From assembly GCF_001758465.1 (NCBI RefSeq), contig NZ_MJIC01000014.1, positions 1 through 64,000 on the forward strand: a DNA stretch of 64,000 nucleotides, given 5' to 3'. The DNA comes from Marisediminitalea lipolytica. GTDB lineage: Bacteria; Pseudomonadota; Gammaproteobacteria; Enterobacterales; Alteromonadaceae. Below the pieces are notes generated by a model. It was not told where the DNA came from. It did not search any database and saw only the letters and a program-made list of their open reading frames with translations. This document shows positions 36,871-46,160 of the stretch, piece by piece; within the stretch, counting starts at the first letter, position 1, and the number at the start of each line of letters is the position of its first letter. The position numbers and the translations under genes are program-made.

Positions 36871-36900
36871 ATAAATAGGACAGGCACTTTCTTGTTGTCC
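36871..36900 (+). repeat. 27-bp dispersed repeat, copy 2
   Basis: Matches 35491-35517 with two differences over 27 bases (core caggcactttcttgttg identical). It stands directly before the fragment of the DUF4136 lipoprotein gene at 36920. Confidence 0.6.
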
Positions 36901-36919
36901 ATAGCGATACAACCGTGAT

Positions 36920-36968
36920 TTACAGCGCTTTAAGTAGCGCTAAACTCAAAGCAGCCGACAGAATTACC
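36920..36968 (+). pseudogene. Fragment of the DUF4136 lipoprotein gene
   Basis: These 49 bases align without gaps to 34601-34649 at 39 of 49 positions, with runs such as ttacagcgct and actcaaagc identical. It is a small piece of the 3' part of the gene at 34137-34709 or a paralogue, with no start or coding context of its own. Confidence 0.6.
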
Positions 36969-37129
36969 TCGAGTTTTTTCGAAAATTGTTCTTTGTTGTT
37001 CTTTGACTATTAGATTATGTTATTAAGAACTGAAGTTAAAAATTTAGTTTCAGTTAGTATGTCACCGCTAAGTTTGGAAATTAAGAGGCGGAACCGACCA
37101 ATTAATAATTAAAGAAAACGGAGTTAATA

Positions 37130-38437
37130 ATGACGACAAAATATAAGGGGAAAATAACCTCCATCATATGTGCAGTAAGTGTGGCTATTTTTCTTCCCTA
37201 TCAAAGTGTTGCAGAGGAACAGCTGAATGTACCACTGTACAAGCCTGATATGGTGAAGTCACAAGAAGTAAGTGAAGAAGCGCTACAGGAACTGGTTAAC
37301 ACAGGTAGGTTTAGTGAAACAACAGGGCAACCAATTGTTAGAGCTTTCAATGCTGATATGGTAAACGTTGAGAATATCACAACAGACGGTGAAGGCGTTT
37401 ATGTAGCGGTATTAGATACAGGGCTTCTTCCTGAAGCTCCATTCTTTTTCTCTGATGCAAATATTGCCTACGACTTGGCGAAAGGTTTTAGTCATGATGT
37501 CTATTGGGATAATGAAGTTGGAGGCATCGTTCTCGGACCGCTACGAGATGATCGTGGTATAGCGTCGAACTATGCGAGTGGTCATGGTACTCATGTAACC
37601 AGCACCATAGCAGGATTTAGCGTTAATGGTAGTTATTGGGTTGAGGGCATTGCTCCAAAAGTAACGATTATTCCTGTTTTAGTCTTGGATGCATGGGTCG
37701 TTGACACCCCAGAGGGACTGCAAGGCTTTAGTGGTGGTACGGATGAAATGATTTCCGCAGGTATTAAATATGTTGCGGACCTAGAGCTTGATGGCAGAGT
37801 TGTTATTAACATGAGTTTGGGTGGGGCAAGCCGTTCGCCAATTATCGAGGATGCTATTGATTACGCATTGAGTAAGAATGTTGTAGTGGTCGCATCAGCG
37901 GGTAATGAGGGGGAAGCCGGAATGGGGTATCCTGGAGGATTGCCACAAGTAGTGTCTGTAGGCGCTATTGGTTGGTCTCAGATGCTGGCAATGCCTAATC
38001 GTTGGCAGGAAGATGTCCCGGAGAAAACCAACAGTAATGATCTACTGGGTAATAATACTCAGTATTATCTTGCTGACTACAGCTCCCGACCAGTAAAAGC
38101 TTTGGGACAAAAGCACAAAGATCTAGATGTTTCTGCTCCCGGTAGTAATGTTGTAGGCCCGTATAAATCAGCTTTTGCCGATAATACCAATTATTACTTC
38201 TTATCCGGCACTAGTATGGCTGCGCCACATGTATCTGCGATAGCTGCAATGCTTTTACAATCTAATCCAACTCTTACTCCTAAAGAAGTCGAAAAGAAAC
38301 TAGTTGGCGCAAGTCGCGGTAATCCATTGCCTGCTGACGGAGCGTTAATTGTAGACTTTGATGGTCTATATGACCTTAGTTGGAAAGGAGGCGACTACGG
38401 TTCAGGCGTATTGCAAGCCGACTATGTAGTGAATTAA
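37130..38437 (+). CDS. Secreted subtilisin-like serine peptidase (S8)
   Basis: A 435-residue protease with a signal peptide (to about residue 28, ending QSVAEE) and a short propeptide-like stretch. The catalytic triad is intact: Asp in VAVLDTGLL near residue 96, His in GHGTHVTS near 154, and Ser in LSGTSMAAPHVSA near 361, with the oxyanion Asn in SAGNEGEAG. No C-terminal extra domain or sorting signal is present, so it is likely released to the periplasm or medium. GGAG lies 8 bases before the ATG. It lies in an AT-rich accessory stretch and ends in a strong terminator. Confidence 0.92.
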   Translation: MTTKYKGKITSIICAVSVAIFLPYQSVAEEQLNVPLYKPDMVKSQEVSEEALQELVNTGRFSETTGQPIVRAFNADMVNVENITTDGEGVYVAVLDTGLLPEAPFFFSDANIAYDLAKGFSHDVYWDNEVGGIVLGPLRDDRGIASNYASGHGTHVTSTIAGFSVNGSYWVEGIAPKVTIIPVLVLDAWVVDTPEGLQGFSGGTDEMISAGIKYVADLELDGRVVINMSLGGASRSPIIEDAIDYALSKNVVVVASAGNEGEAGMGYPGGLPQVVSVGAIGWSQMLAMPNRWQEDVPEKTNSNDLLGNNTQYYLADYSSRPVKALGQKHKDLDVSAPGSNVVGPYKSAFADNTNYYFLSGTSMAAPHVSAIAAMLLQSNPTLTPKEVEKKLVGASRGNPLPADGALIVDFDGLYDLSWKGGDYGSGVLQADYVVN

Positions 38438-38456
38438 ATCTAATATATAAATTACC

Positions 38457-38484
38457 AAAAAACGGCCCTGAAAGGCCGTTTTTT
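38457..38484 (+). terminator. Intrinsic terminator of the subtilase gene
   Basis: AAAAAACGGCC (38457-38467) pairs with GGCCGTTTTTT (38474-38484) around CTGAAA. The symmetric A- and T-runs make it usable from both sides, ending the convergent LysR gene too. Confidence 0.9.
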
Positions 38485-38529
38485 GGTTTTCAGAATTAGA
38501 CTATTATCTTTGGGGATTACATGTGGTCC

Positions 38530-39381
38530 TCAATTATTGATGAGATTTTCCAGCCATTCAATAAACTTAACGTTATGTCGGTCGCAACGTTTTGCCTTAT
38601 CGGCAATGTAATAGCAAAGCGCTGAATCAACAGCTCTCGTATTAAGTGCTTTGAGCACACCGGCTTTAACATAACCATTCACGAGTGTGGTAGAACAAAA
38701 CACTAACGCATTTTCTAGCATTGCCTGTTGGATCCCAAACAGCTCCTGATCAAAAGTTCTGACCGTTACAGGCTTATTCTGTAAACCATTAAGCTCAAGC
38801 CAGGCCTGAAGAGGTACTTTTGGCAGTTCGCTATTCTTCCAGTTAGTCGTGTAAATGGTTAGGTGCTCGGCCTGCTCATATTGGGGGGCCGACTGAGCAA
38901 TACAAAACATGTTAAAGCGTTCCGTACTTAGAATATCATCTGCGTTCTGTTTGGCTGTTTCACCAAACCTGACCGGCAAATGGTAGCTATGGGTATCGAT
39001 ACTTTCGCCACTTGTTATATTTACCTGGACATCGGGGTACCTGCTATAAAACGCCTGTAGCGATGGAATTAGCACTAACGCAGCAAATGACGAGGTCGTA
39101 GACACTGTAATATGTTTTTCCGCTAGGGCTATTTTTTGGATGGCAGCGTCAATGATTTGAAATCCATGACCGGTAGCAGCCGATAGTTCCAAGCCTACAG
39201 AGGTGAGCTTTATCTTCCTTGCAGTGCGTTCAAAAAGCGTCACACTTAAACGCTGTTCCAGGTTTGAAATGTGATGAGATACCGCAGTAGGTGAAATCGA
39301 TAATTCGGTTGCAGCGGCCTTAAAACTTCCGAGCCGTGCTGCAGCATCAAAGGCTTTCAGAGCGGGTAAAGAAACCTGCAT
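38530..39381 (-). CDS. LysR-family transcriptional regulator (GcvA-like)
   Basis: A 283-residue LysR regulator. The N-terminal winged helix (ALKAFDAAARLGSFKAAATELSISPTAVSHHISNLEQRL pattern, residues about 5-60) is of the GcvA/AmpR branch, followed by a periplasmic-binding-fold effector domain. The ATG at 39381 is preferred since AGGAGA lies 6 bases before it; the ATG at 39387 directly abuts that site. It is divergent from the azoreductase gene, the usual layout for a LysR regulator and its target. The effector is unknown. Confidence 0.88.
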   Translation of the reverse strand: MQVSLPALKAFDAAARLGSFKAAATELSISPTAVSHHISNLEQRLSVTLFERTARKIKLTSVGLELSAATGHGFQIIDAAIQKIALAEKHITVSTTSSFAALVLIPSLQAFYSRYPDVQVNITSGESIDTHSYHLPVRFGETAKQNADDILSTERFNMFCIAQSAPQYEQAEHLTIYTTNWKNSELPKVPLQAWLELNGLQNKPVTVRTFDQELFGIQQAMLENALVFCSTTLVNGYVKAGVLKALNTRAVDSALCYYIADKAKRCDRHNVKFIEWLENLINN

Positions 39382-39507
39382 TGCCATTCTCCTGTCATCA
39401 TAATATTCAGAATGGATGAGTTAAAGTCATCTATAAGTGCATTTTACTCGTTTGTTACCTATGTTCAATCGCTTCAAAATAACAGCCAGAGTTAACTAAT
39501 AAAGGTA

Positions 39508-40212
39508 ATGAAAATGAGTATTATATTGCACGTGGATTCAAGCGTAAGAGCTGTATCCAATGCTAATCCTGAGCACGATTCAATATCTAAAAAGCTGGCA
39601 AAGCTGTTTATTAATCAATTAATAAAGAAAATCGAGATAGATGAGTATATCTATCGTGATGTTGGCAGTAACCCTCCGCACTTCATTACTCAGGAATGGA
39701 TTGGGGCAGTATTCACTCCTGAGGCTAAAAGGGACAGGCAGCAATTGCAAACTCTCGCGTTGTCGGATGAACTGATAGCCGAGGTAGAGCGCGCTGATCT
39801 CATAGTTATGTCTGCGCCGATGTATAATTACGGTATGCCGGCACAGTTAAAAGCCTGGTTTGACCAAGTTATCCGAATAAATAAAACCTTCGACTTTGAC
39901 TTAGCCCGTGGCGAAAAGCCACTGGCACCGCTGTTATCGGGCAAAACCTTAGTGATCATTACGTCAAGTGGCGAATTTGGCTTTGAAAAGGGGGGCGTTA
40001 ACGAATCGTCAGGTCATCTGGTGCCGCATTTGCGCACGCTAAGCAAATATCTTGGCGTGGCAGATATTTACGAGATTGCTTCGGAGTATCAGGAGTTTGC
40101 TGATCATCGGCATGAACAGTCATTGCAAAACGCCAAAAGCAAAGCCACTGCATTGGCATCGAAGCTGGCGATAATTCTGCAAGGAAACACTGCACATACA
40201 AGCGATTTGTAA
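39508..40212 (+). CDS. azoR: FMN-dependent NADH-azoreductase / flavodoxin-fold quinone reductase
   Basis: A 234-residue flavoprotein of the AzoR family (E. coli AzoR is 201). Seen: the N-terminal phosphate-binding strand ILHVDSSVRAVSN, the FMN-binding loop MSAPMYNYGMPAQLKAWFDQ near residue 105, and ITSSGEFGFEKGG. The enzymes reduce quinones and azo compounds with two electrons from NADH. Two in-frame ATGs at 39508 and 39514; AAAGG lies before the first. Divergent from the LysR gene, which probably controls it, likely in response to electrophiles or quinones. Gene symbol given by family resemblance. Confidence 0.85.
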   Translation: MKMSIILHVDSSVRAVSNANPEHDSISKKLAKLFINQLIKKIEIDEYIYRDVGSNPPHFITQEWIGAVFTPEAKRDRQQLQTLALSDELIAEVERADLIVMSAPMYNYGMPAQLKAWFDQVIRINKTFDFDLARGEKPLAPLLSGKTLVIITSSGEFGFEKGGVNESSGHLVPHLRTLSKYLGVADIYEIASEYQEFADHRHEQSLQNAKSKATALASKLAIILQGNTAHTSDL

Positions 40213-40326
40213 AGTTAAATATCAATCAGATAAACGCCTGTTCAGTGCAGTATCAGAAACTCCAGAATTGATTGAGTACTGTTTTTGTACTTGGTCAGTT
40301 CAGGAGCGCTGAACACTTTGCCAGCC

Positions 40327-40779
40327 TTAATTACTCACATGATTAGTGGTGTCATTAAATTGCCACAGCACATTAATGACCTTCCAGTTTCCCTCTTCGT
40401 TTTTATACAGGTGCATAAAATCAATCCAGTCGTCTGTGGTGAGTTTTACCGAGGCAACTCGTTTGTCGATGTCATAGATCTCTATGTTCATTTTGGGGGA
40501 TTCCGGGAATTTATCTCCATTTATATTGTAGCGAGCGGCGAGATCAACCATGTCTTCATAACTAGACTCCAGGATAAACTCGTTACCATTAGAAGAGCGC
40601 CAGTAAGTTCGTTTGGCCAGTGATTTATCAATCCCCCTGGCCATCATATCCGGCAGAACTTTGTGCTGAGACTCAATATAGTCTTTTACCGCACGTTCAA
40701 TAGCGGGTTTATCATTGTCTCTGGCCAAAGCGTGTAAGGACAACGCGCTACAAAATAACAATACTCCAACCAATTTCAT
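40327..40779 (-). CDS. Secreted NTF2-like (putative lumazine-binding) protein
   Basis: A 150-residue protein with a signal peptide (MKLVGVLLFCSALSLHALA) and a mature NTF2-like fold: AIERAVKDYIESQ, TYWRSS, and the C-terminal strands VASVKLTTDDWIDFMHLYKNEEGNWKVINVLW. This matches the 'putative lumazine-binding' group (PF12893), in which the name reflects fold rather than a tested activity. GGAGGAAA precedes the start. Monocistronic; neighbours give no role. Confidence 0.8.
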   Translation of the reverse strand: MKLVGVLLFCSALSLHALARDNDKPAIERAVKDYIESQHKVLPDMMARGIDKSLAKRTYWRSSNGNEFILESSYEDMVDLAARYNINGDKFPESPKMNIEIYDIDKRVASVKLTTDDWIDFMHLYKNEEGNWKVINVLWQFNDTTNHVSN

Positions 40780-40964
40780 GTTTGGGTTTCCTCCTGCAAG
40801 CTAATGTAAAAAGCTGGCCAAATTATTTTTATAAAAGAAAATACATATTGGAGGATTTATAGCAGTCAGGCCCGGCAGGGCACCAGTGTCAATTTGTAAC
40901 AAGCCTTTAAAGCTATGCAGTGCCCAGGTAAATCTGGCTGGTGAAGACAGTCGCGTTAAATGGT

Positions 40965-41900
40965 TTAACTGTTGATAAACTTATCCATCCATTGGTAAAC
41001 CTGAGCGCATTCTTCTTCAACCAGGCTATTTAACTGCATAAAGCCGTGCACCATGCCTGTGAACGTTTTTAACTCCACTGATACGCCCGCATTTTTAAGG
41101 GTATCGGCATAGGCATAAGCCTCATCCTGCAACGGATCGCAATCAGCGACAATTAAGAGAGTGCTTGGCATCCCGGATGTTGCAGGCATATACAGGGGCG
41201 AAATCTGGCGTCTTTCTTCGCCATGTTGCAGGTAGTTTTCGAAATACCAGGCAATGCCCGCTTTTTCCAGCAGGAATCCGGTTTGATAAGTGTCTATAGA
41301 AGCTTGATTCATCGTGTAGTCGAGACTCGGATAGACAAGAATTTGTTTACTAATCTGTGGTCCGTTGTTCTGTTGCGAGGCTGACAATGTTGCTGCCAAT
41401 GCGCCCCCAGCACTGTCTCCCGCCAGGATAATCTCATCGTTAAATTGTATACCTGACAGCAATTCACGATAGTGGGTTAACAGAAATTTGCAGTCGTCTA
41501 TGGCAGCAGGATAGGGATGTTCAGGCGCTAACCGATAATCCAGGGTGATAACGGTACTATGGGTAAACTTTGCCATCTTCCGGCTGATGGCATCATAACA
41601 CTCCAGGTCACCACACATATGGCCGCCACCATGCAGGTGAAGTATCACCGGCAGCTTTTGAGTCGGAGCCGGCGAATAAATACGAAAGGGGATTTCTGTA
41701 CGTGTGGCGGCACTGATAAAAAAGCTACCGTCTGACACATATTGAATTTCGGGTCCTTCACCACTCATTGCCGAGAGGTTTTGCATATTAGTGCGAGCAA
41801 TCTCCGGCGTGGGCTGGATACTGTTCTGCAGTGCCTGCTGCCGGGCAAGGGAAACTTTTTCAAGAAATGCGGTTAATTTAGTTGAAACTGAATTCGCCAA
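40965..41900 (-). CDS. Alpha/beta hydrolase, hormone-sensitive-lipase family esterase
   Basis: A 311-residue cytosolic esterase. The oxyanion-hole motif LHLHGGGHMCGD and the nucleophile elbow ILAGDSAGGALAA are typical of the bacterial HSL (family IV) group. The catalytic Asp is in VADCDPLQDEA and His in MVHGFMQL. It begins with TTG (MANSVSTK), supported by GGAG 8 bases upstream; the nearest ATG is out of frame. Likely acts on short-chain esters. No operon partners. Confidence 0.88.
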   Translation of the reverse strand: MANSVSTKLTAFLEKVSLARQQALQNSIQPTPEIARTNMQNLSAMSGEGPEIQYVSDGSFFISAATRTEIPFRIYSPAPTQKLPVILHLHGGGHMCGDLECYDAISRKMAKFTHSTVITLDYRLAPEHPYPAAIDDCKFLLTHYRELLSGIQFNDEIILAGDSAGGALAATLSASQQNNGPQISKQILVYPSLDYTMNQASIDTYQTGFLLEKAGIAWYFENYLQHGEERRQISPLYMPATSGMPSTLLIVADCDPLQDEAYAYADTLKNAGVSVELKTFTGMVHGFMQLNSLVEEECAQVYQWMDKFINS

Positions 41901-42052
41901 TGAAGCTCTCCATTTACCGGGTTGAAATCAGCTTACAACAGATGTAAACAGGATTGCCAACACAAAAGCCAGCCCCAATTCATTACCTGTCTTGCGTTAT
42001 GGCTTTTCATCCCCAGTTTATTTAATCATGAATAAACTTGATGAGGCGAATG

Positions 42053-42586
42053 ATGTCCCGACATTTTGAACAGGCAGAGGGATTGTGCGAAACAAAAGAC
42101 CCAGCCACTAATGGTTTTGTGTTTAACCAGACCATGCTGCGGATTGCCGATCCCAAACGCTCGCTGGATTTTTATACCCGCGTAATGGGTATGACGCTGC
42201 TGCGCAAGCTGGATTTTCCCGAGATGGAGTTCAGCCTGTATTTTCTAACCACTGGCGAGGATTTTTCTGAAATCAGTAGTGACGCTGTTGAGCGCACAGC
42301 ACAAACTTTTGGTCGCCCGGCGATGCTGGAACTTACTCACAACTGGGGCGATACAGCAGAAACTACTACTTATCACAACGGCAACAGCGACCCCCGTGGT
42401 TTTGGCCATATTGGTTTTCATGTGCCAGAACTCGAAGCCGCCTGTGAGCGTTTTGAATCCCTGGGTGTGGAATTTCAGAAACGCCTGTCTGACGGCAGTA
42501 TGAATAATATCGCGTTTATTAAGGATCCCGACGGCTACTGGATTGAAATTTTCGATGCCAAACGTGTGGCAGATTTAGGTAGCTAG
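42053..42586 (+). CDS. gloA: Lactoylglutathione lyase (glyoxalase I)
   Basis: A protein of about 177 residues with the glyoxalase/VOC fold and the longer N-terminal arm of eukaryotic-type GloA ([32 protein letters not shown]). Metal ligands appear at Glu in MLELTHNWG, His in FGHIGFHV and Glu in GYWIEIFD. It isomerises the methylglyoxal-glutathione hemithioacetal to lactoylglutathione. The start was placed at 42053 (MSRHFEQ) since GAGG lies 7 bases upstream; several in-frame starts up to 42038 exist. This longer type is usually zinc-dependent. Confidence 0.92.
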   Translation: MSRHFEQAEGLCETKDPATNGFVFNQTMLRIADPKRSLDFYTRVMGMTLLRKLDFPEMEFSLYFLTTGEDFSEISSDAVERTAQTFGRPAMLELTHNWGDTAETTTYHNGNSDPRGFGHIGFHVPELEAACERFESLGVEFQKRLSDGSMNNIAFIKDPDGYWIEIFDAKRVADLGS

Positions 42587-42612
42587 AGACTGCAATCTGT
42601 AAACCAATAGAA

Positions 42613-42641
42613 AAAAGCCGGAACCTGTGATTTCGGCTTTT
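42613..42641. terminator. Bidirectional terminator between gloA and the PD40-amidohydrolase gene
   Basis: AAAAGCCGGAA (42613-42623) pairs with TTTCGGCTTTT (42631-42641) with one mismatch. A-run and T-run on the two sides allow it to end both convergent transcripts. Confidence 0.75.
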
Positions 42642-42660
42642 GGCGTTTAAGAGCGCTTAA

Positions 42661-45600
42661 CTAGTGGTTAGTATGCTTCCAGTGATACTGGTGGGCTTTC
42701 GCTTCTACTTCGGCCGCGGTTTGCTGTGGCATAAAGGCTTCATTGTTGCCTTCGAAGAAGAACGGCTGACGTTTTTGCTTGCTACCCATTTCGTTCATGG
42801 TTGCAACGTCATACACCCGCCCGTTAATCACGGTGTAGGTGACATACTCACTGCGGCGAATGTCGTTAAGCACATCGCCATCGGTGATCATCAGGTCGGC
42901 CAGTTTACCCGGCTCAATGCTGCCAAGGTCCTGGCCCATGCCTAGATGCGTTGCACCATCAATAGTAGCGCCGCGCAGGGCTTCCCAAGGGGTAAAACCG
43001 CCCTGATTCATCAGCCACATTTCCCAGTGTGCCGCTAAGCCTTCACGCTGACCATGGGCACCAATGTGCACACTTACGCCGTTGTCACGCAGCTCTTTGG
43101 CGTAGCTGGCTACATTTACGTGGTTGTACTGATCATCCGGTGCGGTTGGGCGACGAATAGCGCGGGCATCCAGAATGGTAGAAGGAACGTAACGCAGCAG
43201 GCGCTCGTTTTTCCACACCTCGGTGCGATCGTACCAGTATTCCTCGCCCATCAGGCCGCCATAAGACACCACAAAGGTTGGCGTATAGCCAAAGTCGGTA
43301 GCTTTCCACAACTGGGTTAAATCATCATAACCGCGGGCAACAGGTAAAGAGTGCTCAAGGCCAGTATGGCCATCAACCAGCATGGTCAGGTTTTGCTGGA
43401 ATTTACCGCCGCCTTCCGGTACCACCATCATCTGCTGGTTTTTAGCTGCCCACAGCACCTGCTGACGCTGGTCACGGCGTGGCTGGTTATAACTTTTCAC
43501 CGAGATAGCTCCGCTATCTTTCAGGCGCTGGACGTGAAAGTAAGCATCGTCGTAATTATTAATTACGGCTTTATAGCCAATTCCTTCGGCCCCATACAAA
43601 ATGGTGCCGGTAGAATAGGTGCGTGGCGCAACACGGTCACCGGCGCGTTGCAGTTCAGACGCCGCAAAGATTTCTGTGGTGTCGTTCGACGGATCGTGAA
43701 TAGTGGTTACCCCAAAGGAAAGATTGGAATATTGCATCCAGTTTTGCTGCGGGATGATTTCGTTGCGCCCCTGACCACCGTGCGCATGAGTATCGACCAG
43801 GCCCGGTAAAATGGTTTTACCCGTAGTGTCGATAAGCATAGCGTCGCTTGGGATCTCTACGTCGCCACGTTTGCCAACAGCAGCAATGCGGTTATCTAAA
43901 ATCAGTACCACACCATCTTCGATGATTTCCTGGCTGTTATTGGCGTCACGCATGGTAACCACGGTACCGCCAACTAACGCTTTGTAGCCGGTAGGTTTGT
44001 CGCTGGTGGCGGTAAAGCTTAAATCCAGCCCTTCTGCGAGCGGATCCGGTAACTCTTCGGCCGTTTTACTGCCTGCAAATGCAAAGGCATCTTCCAGCGT
44101 GCGTTCAAAGTAATAAGGGCCGTGGAACCAGCCTACACGCTTGCTGTCTGGTGCCCAGGTAAGGTATTCACCTGCACGGTCTGAAAGCTGAGTCACCGGC
44201 ATGGAAGACATATCCGGGCCAATGGTGACCTTTTTACCGTTATCCACAAATGGAGTAACGTAAGTATTAAATTGATGCACAAAAGCTACCCATTTACGAT
44301 CGGGCGACAGGCGGTACTCGGCCACTTTATCGGCACCAAACAAGTGGGTGCGATGATCATCGCCGTTCAGGTTAACACTGGATAACTGAGTTGCACCATA
44401 GGGCGATTCGAAGTTGTACTCGGTAAAATACAGGCGTTCATTATCACCGGCAAAATGCGGTTGCGAGCCGCTGCTACTTACTTTTACTGGCTCGCCTTTG
44501 TCCAGGTTCATTACATACAAGCCGGGTTCTACTGAGTATTTAGGGTCCAGCAGGTAACCACCGGTAAATTTACGGTAAGTAATGTACTCACCATCCGGTG
44601 AAAATGCGGGTTCCACATAATGACCCGGTTCAGGGGTAATCACTTTGCCTTTACCGCCACGGGCCGAGATTATTCTTACCGCGCCCTGTTCCTGATCGTT
44701 CCAGGTGGTATAGATAATACGCTTACCGTCGGCTGAATAACGTGGATAGTACTCATCGTGCTCATCCTGGCGGGTGAGACGTTTGGTTTTGCCACTTTTT
44801 AAATCTTTTACGTAGAGTTTGCCGAGGGCCTGGAACAGCATGCTCTTACCGTCGGGCGATTTTTGCGACCAGCGGATCATTTTAACGTTAAAGGTATCCG
44901 GGGCTACATCCACATCAAAACGCAGGGCATCGGCATATTGCACCTTAGCTTCTACCGCTACATCAATACTGGCGACTGACTTATCGTTTACGTTAATTTT
45001 GTGAAACTTGCCGCCGGCCCAGTAAACAATCGCTTTACTGTCTGGCATCCAGTCGAAATAGGCATAGTAACCTTCTACCCCAAAACCTTCCTGCATGTCA
45101 CGCTCCATCTCACGACTTAACAGGGTTTCCTCGCCGGTAGCCAGATCTTTAATAAACAGGGCGGTGTCATATTTTACGCGACGCAAGAAGGCGATGTATT
45201 TACCGTCTGGTGATGGTGTTGGTACCACTGCGCCACCGGTACCGCTGATAATACGTTCTTCTTCGCCGGTAGTACGATCAAAGCGGGTTACTGCAAAAAT
45301 GCCTTCCAGCGGATCGCGGTTATAATCAAAGCGATAGCCCGGTACGGTATTTTGCGTGTAGTAGATGTATTTACCGTCGTGGGAGAAGGCCGGGTCGGTA
45401 ATATTATTTTGTTCGCGCTGGCCGTTCACCCGCTCTTTAATTGGCAGGCCCGAGCCGCCGGTATGGTGATAAATCCAGATTTCGCCGGCTGGAATACTGC
45501 GTGACGAAGTAATGCCTTTAGTGACCACCAGATACTGCCCATCCGGACTCCATTTTGGAGAGTGAATGGTGTTGTTCTTTTCTTTGGTGATCTGACGCAG

Positions 45601-46032
45601 GTTTTCCCCATTGGCGTCCATTACCCAGACGTTAGACACGCCGCCACGGTCTGAAATAAATGCGATTTTGCTGCCATCAGGCGAGATGGCGGGCTGGATA
45701 TTCCAGGCAAAATCCTGGGTGAGCGGTGTGGCGTTGCCACCATCAATATCGGCTTTGTAAATATCCCCAAGCATATCAAACAGAAAATACTCGCCGTTTG
45801 GCGCAACATCCAGACTCGACCAGGTGGTTTCGTTGGTGTTAATTGTCAGGTCGTGCAGTGGATAAGGAGGCTTTGTTACATCCCACTTTTCTTCGGGTTT
45901 GCTTTCGCTGTTTTCTTCTGCTGCCAGCGGTGTGCTGAGCAGGCACAGAGAGGTAAGAATAGCCGCGCTTAGGTGCGTTAATTTTTGCTTTTTCAGATAC
46001 ATTGTTGTCGTCAACGTCATTGTTATTCTCAT
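42661..46032 (-). CDS. Secreted PD40 beta-propeller / amidohydrolase fusion protein
   Basis: A 1123-residue exported protein. After a signal peptide (about residues 11-38 counting from the first Met) come repeated TolB/PD40 propeller blades (SPDGSKIAFISD, SPDGKYIAFLRR, SPDGEYITYRKF, SPDRKWVAFVHQ) over about 650 residues. An amidohydrolase domain follows (ILPGLVDTHAHGGQGRNE, HIGAHGQREG, LMITDGDVLNDIRRSEYV). The THAH and later His positions suggest a metal-dependent hydrolase site. The fusion is common in Alteromonadales; its substrate (cyclic amides or dipeptides have been proposed for relatives) is not known. The true start may be at 46020 or 46002, giving a more usual signal peptide. Confidence 0.88.
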   Translation of the reverse strand: MRITMTLTTTMYLKKQKLTHLSAAILTSLCLLSTPLAAEENSESKPEEKWDVTKPPYPLHDLTINTNETTWSSLDVAPNGEYFLFDMLGDIYKADIDGGNATPLTQDFAWNIQPAISPDGSKIAFISDRGGVSNVWVMDANGENLRQITKEKNNTIHSPKWSPDGQYLVVTKGITSSRSIPAGEIWIYHHTGGSGLPIKERVNGQREQNNITDPAFSHDGKYIYYTQNTVPGYRFDYNRDPLEGIFAVTRFDRTTGEEERIISGTGGAVVPTPSPDGKYIAFLRRVKYDTALFIKDLATGEETLLSREMERDMQEGFGVEGYYAYFDWMPDSKAIVYWAGGKFHKINVNDKSVASIDVAVEAKVQYADALRFDVDVAPDTFNVKMIRWSQKSPDGKSMLFQALGKLYVKDLKSGKTKRLTRQDEHDEYYPRYSADGKRIIYTTWNDQEQGAVRIISARGGKGKVITPEPGHYVEPAFSPDGEYITYRKFTGGYLLDPKYSVEPGLYVMNLDKGEPVKVSSSGSQPHFAGDNERLYFTEYNFESPYGATQLSSVNLNGDDHRTHLFGADKVAEYRLSPDRKWVAFVHQFNTYVTPFVDNGKKVTIGPDMSSMPVTQLSDRAGEYLTWAPDSKRVGWFHGPYYFERTLEDAFAFAGSKTAEELPDPLAEGLDLSFTATSDKPTGYKALVGGTVVTMRDANNSQEIIEDGVVLILDNRIAAVGKRGDVEIPSDAMLIDTTGKTILPGLVDTHAHGGQGRNEIIPQQNWMQYSNLSFGVTTIHDPSNDTTEIFAASELQRAGDRVAPRTYSTGTILYGAEGIGYKAVINNYDDAYFHVQRLKDSGAISVKSYNQPRRDQRQQVLWAAKNQQMMVVPEGGGKFQQNLTMLVDGHTGLEHSLPVARGYDDLTQLWKATDFGYTPTFVVSYGGLMGEEYWYDRTEVWKNERLLRYVPSTILDARAIRRPTAPDDQYNHVNVASYAKELRDNGVSVHIGAHGQREGLAAHWEMWLMNQGGFTPWEALRGATIDGATHLGMGQDLGSIEPGKLADLMITDGDVLNDIRRSEYVTYTVINGRVYDVATMNEMGSKQKRQPFFFEGNNEAFMPQQTAAEVEAKAHQYHWKHTNH

Positions 46033-46160
46033 CGTCTTTATTGTTGTAATACTAACACCGGAGGCGCAGAGCCTCCGGGTTGTTAACAGTCAGTATAAAG
46101 TATGTTTACCGCAATAGGCTGCCGTTCATCGGATAAGATTGGCGGTAAACTGAGAATCTC

